A stretch of DNA of 6,926 nucleotides, taken from assembly GCA_024278255.1 (NCBI GenBank), contig JAJRTP010000440.1, forward strand, positions 1 through 6,926. The letters are read 5' to 3'. The translations under genes were made by a program, and so were the position numbers. The stretch is from Chloroflexota bacterium. Its GTDB lineage: Bacteria; Chloroflexota; Anaerolineae; Promineifilales; Promineifilaceae. The first letter of the stretch is position 1. Every line of letters starts with the position of its first letter. Positions 5,390-6,926 of this stretch are shown piece by piece. A model generated the notes under the pieces. It had not been told where the DNA came from and searched no databases. It saw only the letters and a list, made by a program, of their open reading frames with translations.

Positions 5390-6316
5390 TCACGGTGTTA
5401 CAAACGTGAGTACGCCAACACCGCCATTAGCCAGAGGATAATACAACTCCAGACCGGTAATCTGACTTTGATCATTCGCCTGCCAGGCAAATTGGTAGCC
5501 GGACACCCCGATAAGTGATGATAAATAGTCCCGCTCCTGCTCCATGATGCCCGGTGGTTCGGTACAGACCATCTCTGTGACTGACAAGCCATTGATATTA
5601 AAGTAATCATTAACCGGCACAATGAAACCAGCATATTGATTACAACCGGCTGTCCCCACAATTTGGTTCCCCACAAACCGGACTGTGATTTCCGTGCCGG
5701 CCAGCACGTCCTTTTGCCCTCGCTGTGGACCAAATGCCATCAGACGAAAAACAAAACCGTCGCCCGGCGTTGTAGGCAGATTGGGATCAACAGTGGGGGC
5801 CGGGGTAGGCGCGGCCATAGCCGTTGCCGTAACCGTCGGCGGCACAGCGGTAGGCGGAGGCACAGTAGGGGGCAGAGGCGTCGGTTCCACAACGGCCGTA
5901 TCCCCCACCGCTTCCACCAACACCGCCACATCTCTGGCTCCATTCCCTTGCGTCAACACCGGATACGTCGCACTGTTAATATAAAGCAACTGGTTCAAAT
6001 CGTTCACCAGACGCACACTTATCTGGTAACGGCCGTTCGGTTCAATGTCACGAGGATCATAGGCAACGGTAAATGGAATGGGCAGTTCTGATGGATTTTC
6101 GATGATTTGCTCACCCAGGACAACGGCCGTCGCATCCGCCTGAGAAACATCCAGCAATTGCACCTTCACCACTACATCTTCCGGCAATGGTTCTCCCGGC
6201 GAGAGGAAAACAGCGCCGGTTACAGTAGCTTCAGGCGCATTCGTCTGACAGGCGACAAGGAATACGGCCGTTACCAACAACCCAGCCACCGCCCAATAAA
6301 ATCTACAGTTCATCAT
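5390..6316 (-). CDS. Lipoprotein with YbaY-type and META/HslJ domains
   Basis: This 308-residue envelope lipoprotein has three parts. Residues 1-23 form a lipoprotein signal with hydrophobic core AGLLVTAVFLVAC; Cys23 would be lipidated. Residues about 31-137 match the YbaY/YscW lipoprotein domain: VTGAVFLSPGEPLPEDVVVKV (32-52), LLDVSQADA (54-62), LPIPFTVAYDP (78-88), NGRYQISVRL (94-103), SATYPVLTQG (115-124). Residues 144-178 are a Pro/Thr/Ala linker. Residues about 188-306 match META/HslJ, with the signature GTAGCNQYAG (221-230), TEMVC (247-251), EQERDYLSSL (259-268) and a closing GVLTFV. META Cys225 and Cys251 could pair. YbaY and META domains are usually found in separate small proteins; function is unproven, though HslJ is linked to heat shock and novobiocin resistance in E. 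coli. The gene overlaps the TorD-like gene by 14 nt. AGGGGA (6317-6322) abuts the first ATG, so the second ATG (6313) or translational coupling may set the start. Confidence 0.88.
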   Translation of the reverse strand: MMNCRFYWAVAGLLVTAVFLVACQTNAPEATVTGAVFLSPGEPLPEDVVVKVQLLDVSQADATAVVLGEQIIENPSELPIPFTVAYDPRDIEPNGRYQISVRLVNDLNQLLYINSATYPVLTQGNGARDVAVLVEAVGDTAVVEPTPLPPTVPPPTAVPPTVTATAMAAPTPAPTVDPNLPTTPGDGFVFRLMAFGPQRGQKDVLAGTEITVRFVGNQIVGTAGCNQYAGFIVPVNDYFNINGLSVTEMVCTEPPGIMEQERDYLSSLIGVSGYQFAWQANDQSQITGLELYYPLANGGVGVLTFVTP

Positions 6317-6926
6317 TCCCCTGCATTTGGTCGGCCATTTGCGCCAGAATTTGCCCGCTCTTGGCAGCTTTCTCCTGCCACACGGCCGTAAACCCCGCCA
6401 GTTTTGGATAATCTACCCCAATCCGCCAATACGCCCCCTGCCACCAATCTGTCAGCGAAATCAAACCAGTGATAACGTCAGGCAGTTGATCGTATTGTAC
6501 GGCCGTGCGCAGCAAATTCACCAACATCTGCTGCCGGTCGCCAAAGCCGCGCGGCAGTTCCAGGCGGCGCGCCAGGCGGCTGACGTCATCCCGGCTGAAA
6601 TACAAACCGCTGTAAGCTGGTGTCACCAGATAGCGGGCAATGTCTTTCAGGCTGGTCTTCTCATCGGCCAGAATATCGGGAGCGGGGGGCAGAAATACGC
6701 CGGGATCGGCTGGTGTTTCTGTCAATTCGTCGTAATGATGGGCTGCCAGTTCCAGGGTGAGATTGGCGACGGCCGTAAAGAATTCATCCTCCTGCTGCCG
6801 CACCGCCAAAACAAAAGGGGGCAGCCAGCGCAGCAAATGTTCCTCCAAAAATTCCCGCTGCCAGGTCTGCCGCGAAGCCACCAGAGGCGTCAAGTTTACC
6901 TCACGCGCCTCCGCTTCCGCCTGGCA
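6303..6926 (-). CDS. TorD-like redox-enzyme maturation chaperone, N-terminal part beyond window
   Basis: The frame is open at the right edge, so 207 C-terminal residues are visible and the N-terminal half is off the window. Near the visible start, WQREFLEEHLLRWLPPFV (22-39) is the TorD/DmsD/NarJ signature: a conserved FL..HL..W.P stretch in an all-helical chaperone that binds the Tat signal or apoprotein of molybdopterin oxidoreductases. A helix, FFTAVANLTLELAAHHY, follows. After a Pro-rich break (PADPGVFLPPAPD) there is a further helical region of about 120 residues with DIARYLVTPAYSGLYFSRDD and LPRGFGDRQQMLVNLLRTA. This region lies beyond the core TorD fold as I know it. An internal TTG at 6893 is not the start, because TorD sequence continues upstream of it. 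Overlap with the lipoprotein gene implies one operon. The expected partner, a molybdenum oxidoreductase, would lie to the right of the window and is not seen. Confidence 0.8.
   Translation of the reverse strand, partial: CQAEAEAREVNLTPLVASRQTWQREFLEEHLLRWLPPFVLAVRQQEDEFFTAVANLTLELAAHHYDELTETPADPGVFLPPAPDILADEKTSLKDIARYLVTPAYSGLYFSRDDVSRLARRLELPRGFGDRQQMLVNLLRTAVQYDQLPDVITGLISLTDWWQGAYWRIGVDYPKLAGFTAVWQEKAAKSGQILAQMADQMQGNDEL

Noticed and set aside
5636..6091. Plus-strand frames opposite the lipoprotein linker
   Set aside because: They are low-complexity Arg/His or Gly/Val readings produced by the antisense of the Pro/Thr repeat region.

Overview
This 6.9 kb window looks like chromosomal DNA from a free-living bacterium, most plausibly an uncultured member of Chloroflexota (Anaerolineae or a relative). 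That placement is an inference. It rests on moderate GC genes separated by AT-richer gaps, small palindromic repeats scattered between genes, a lipoprotein with a Pro/Thr linker, and a strongly over-used 8-base palindrome (ACGGCCGT, 16 exact copies). No rRNA, tRNA or marker gene fixes the taxonomy.

Layout. (1) Positions 1-1385, minus strand: lysine 2,3-aminomutase (kamA), nearly complete, with its C-terminus off the left edge. It is divergent from (2) a small CoA-binding Rossmann protein (1544-1954, plus), with a shared promoter region and a double-hairpin repeat between them. (3) A small four-helix membrane protein of the LiaF/DUF5668 type (2030-2464, plus) ends 3 bp from (4) a convergent unknown membrane protein (2468-2962, minus). 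(5) An AT-rich 608-bp gap (2963-3570) has no convincing protein gene. It does hold a promoter, a structured RNA of about 215 nt with C-rich segments, a strong intrinsic terminator and a second copy of the hairpin repeat. (6) An MFS exporter of the DHA3 type (3571-4893, plus) follows and ends 6 bp from (7) an uncharacterised 123-residue protein (4900-5271, minus). (8) Upstream of that gene on the minus strand lie a 17-bp perfect inverted repeat, a YbaY-META fusion lipoprotein (5390-6316), and a TorD-like redox-enzyme chaperone (6303 to the right edge) whose gene overlaps the lipoprotein gene by 14 nt.

How the genes work together. The TorD-like gene and the lipoprotein gene are translationally coupled and probably belong to an operon for a molybdenum-cofactor oxidoreductase lying to the right of the window; that enzyme is not visible here. 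The left half is a set of single housekeeping or accessory genes with no shared pathway. The points most worth a second look are the HIP1-like palindrome ACGGCCGT, found only inside genes and mostly in one reading frame; the unassigned structured RNA upstream of the exporter; the two palindromic repeat families; and a KamA that has lost all four cysteines of the structural zinc site known from the clostridial enzyme.
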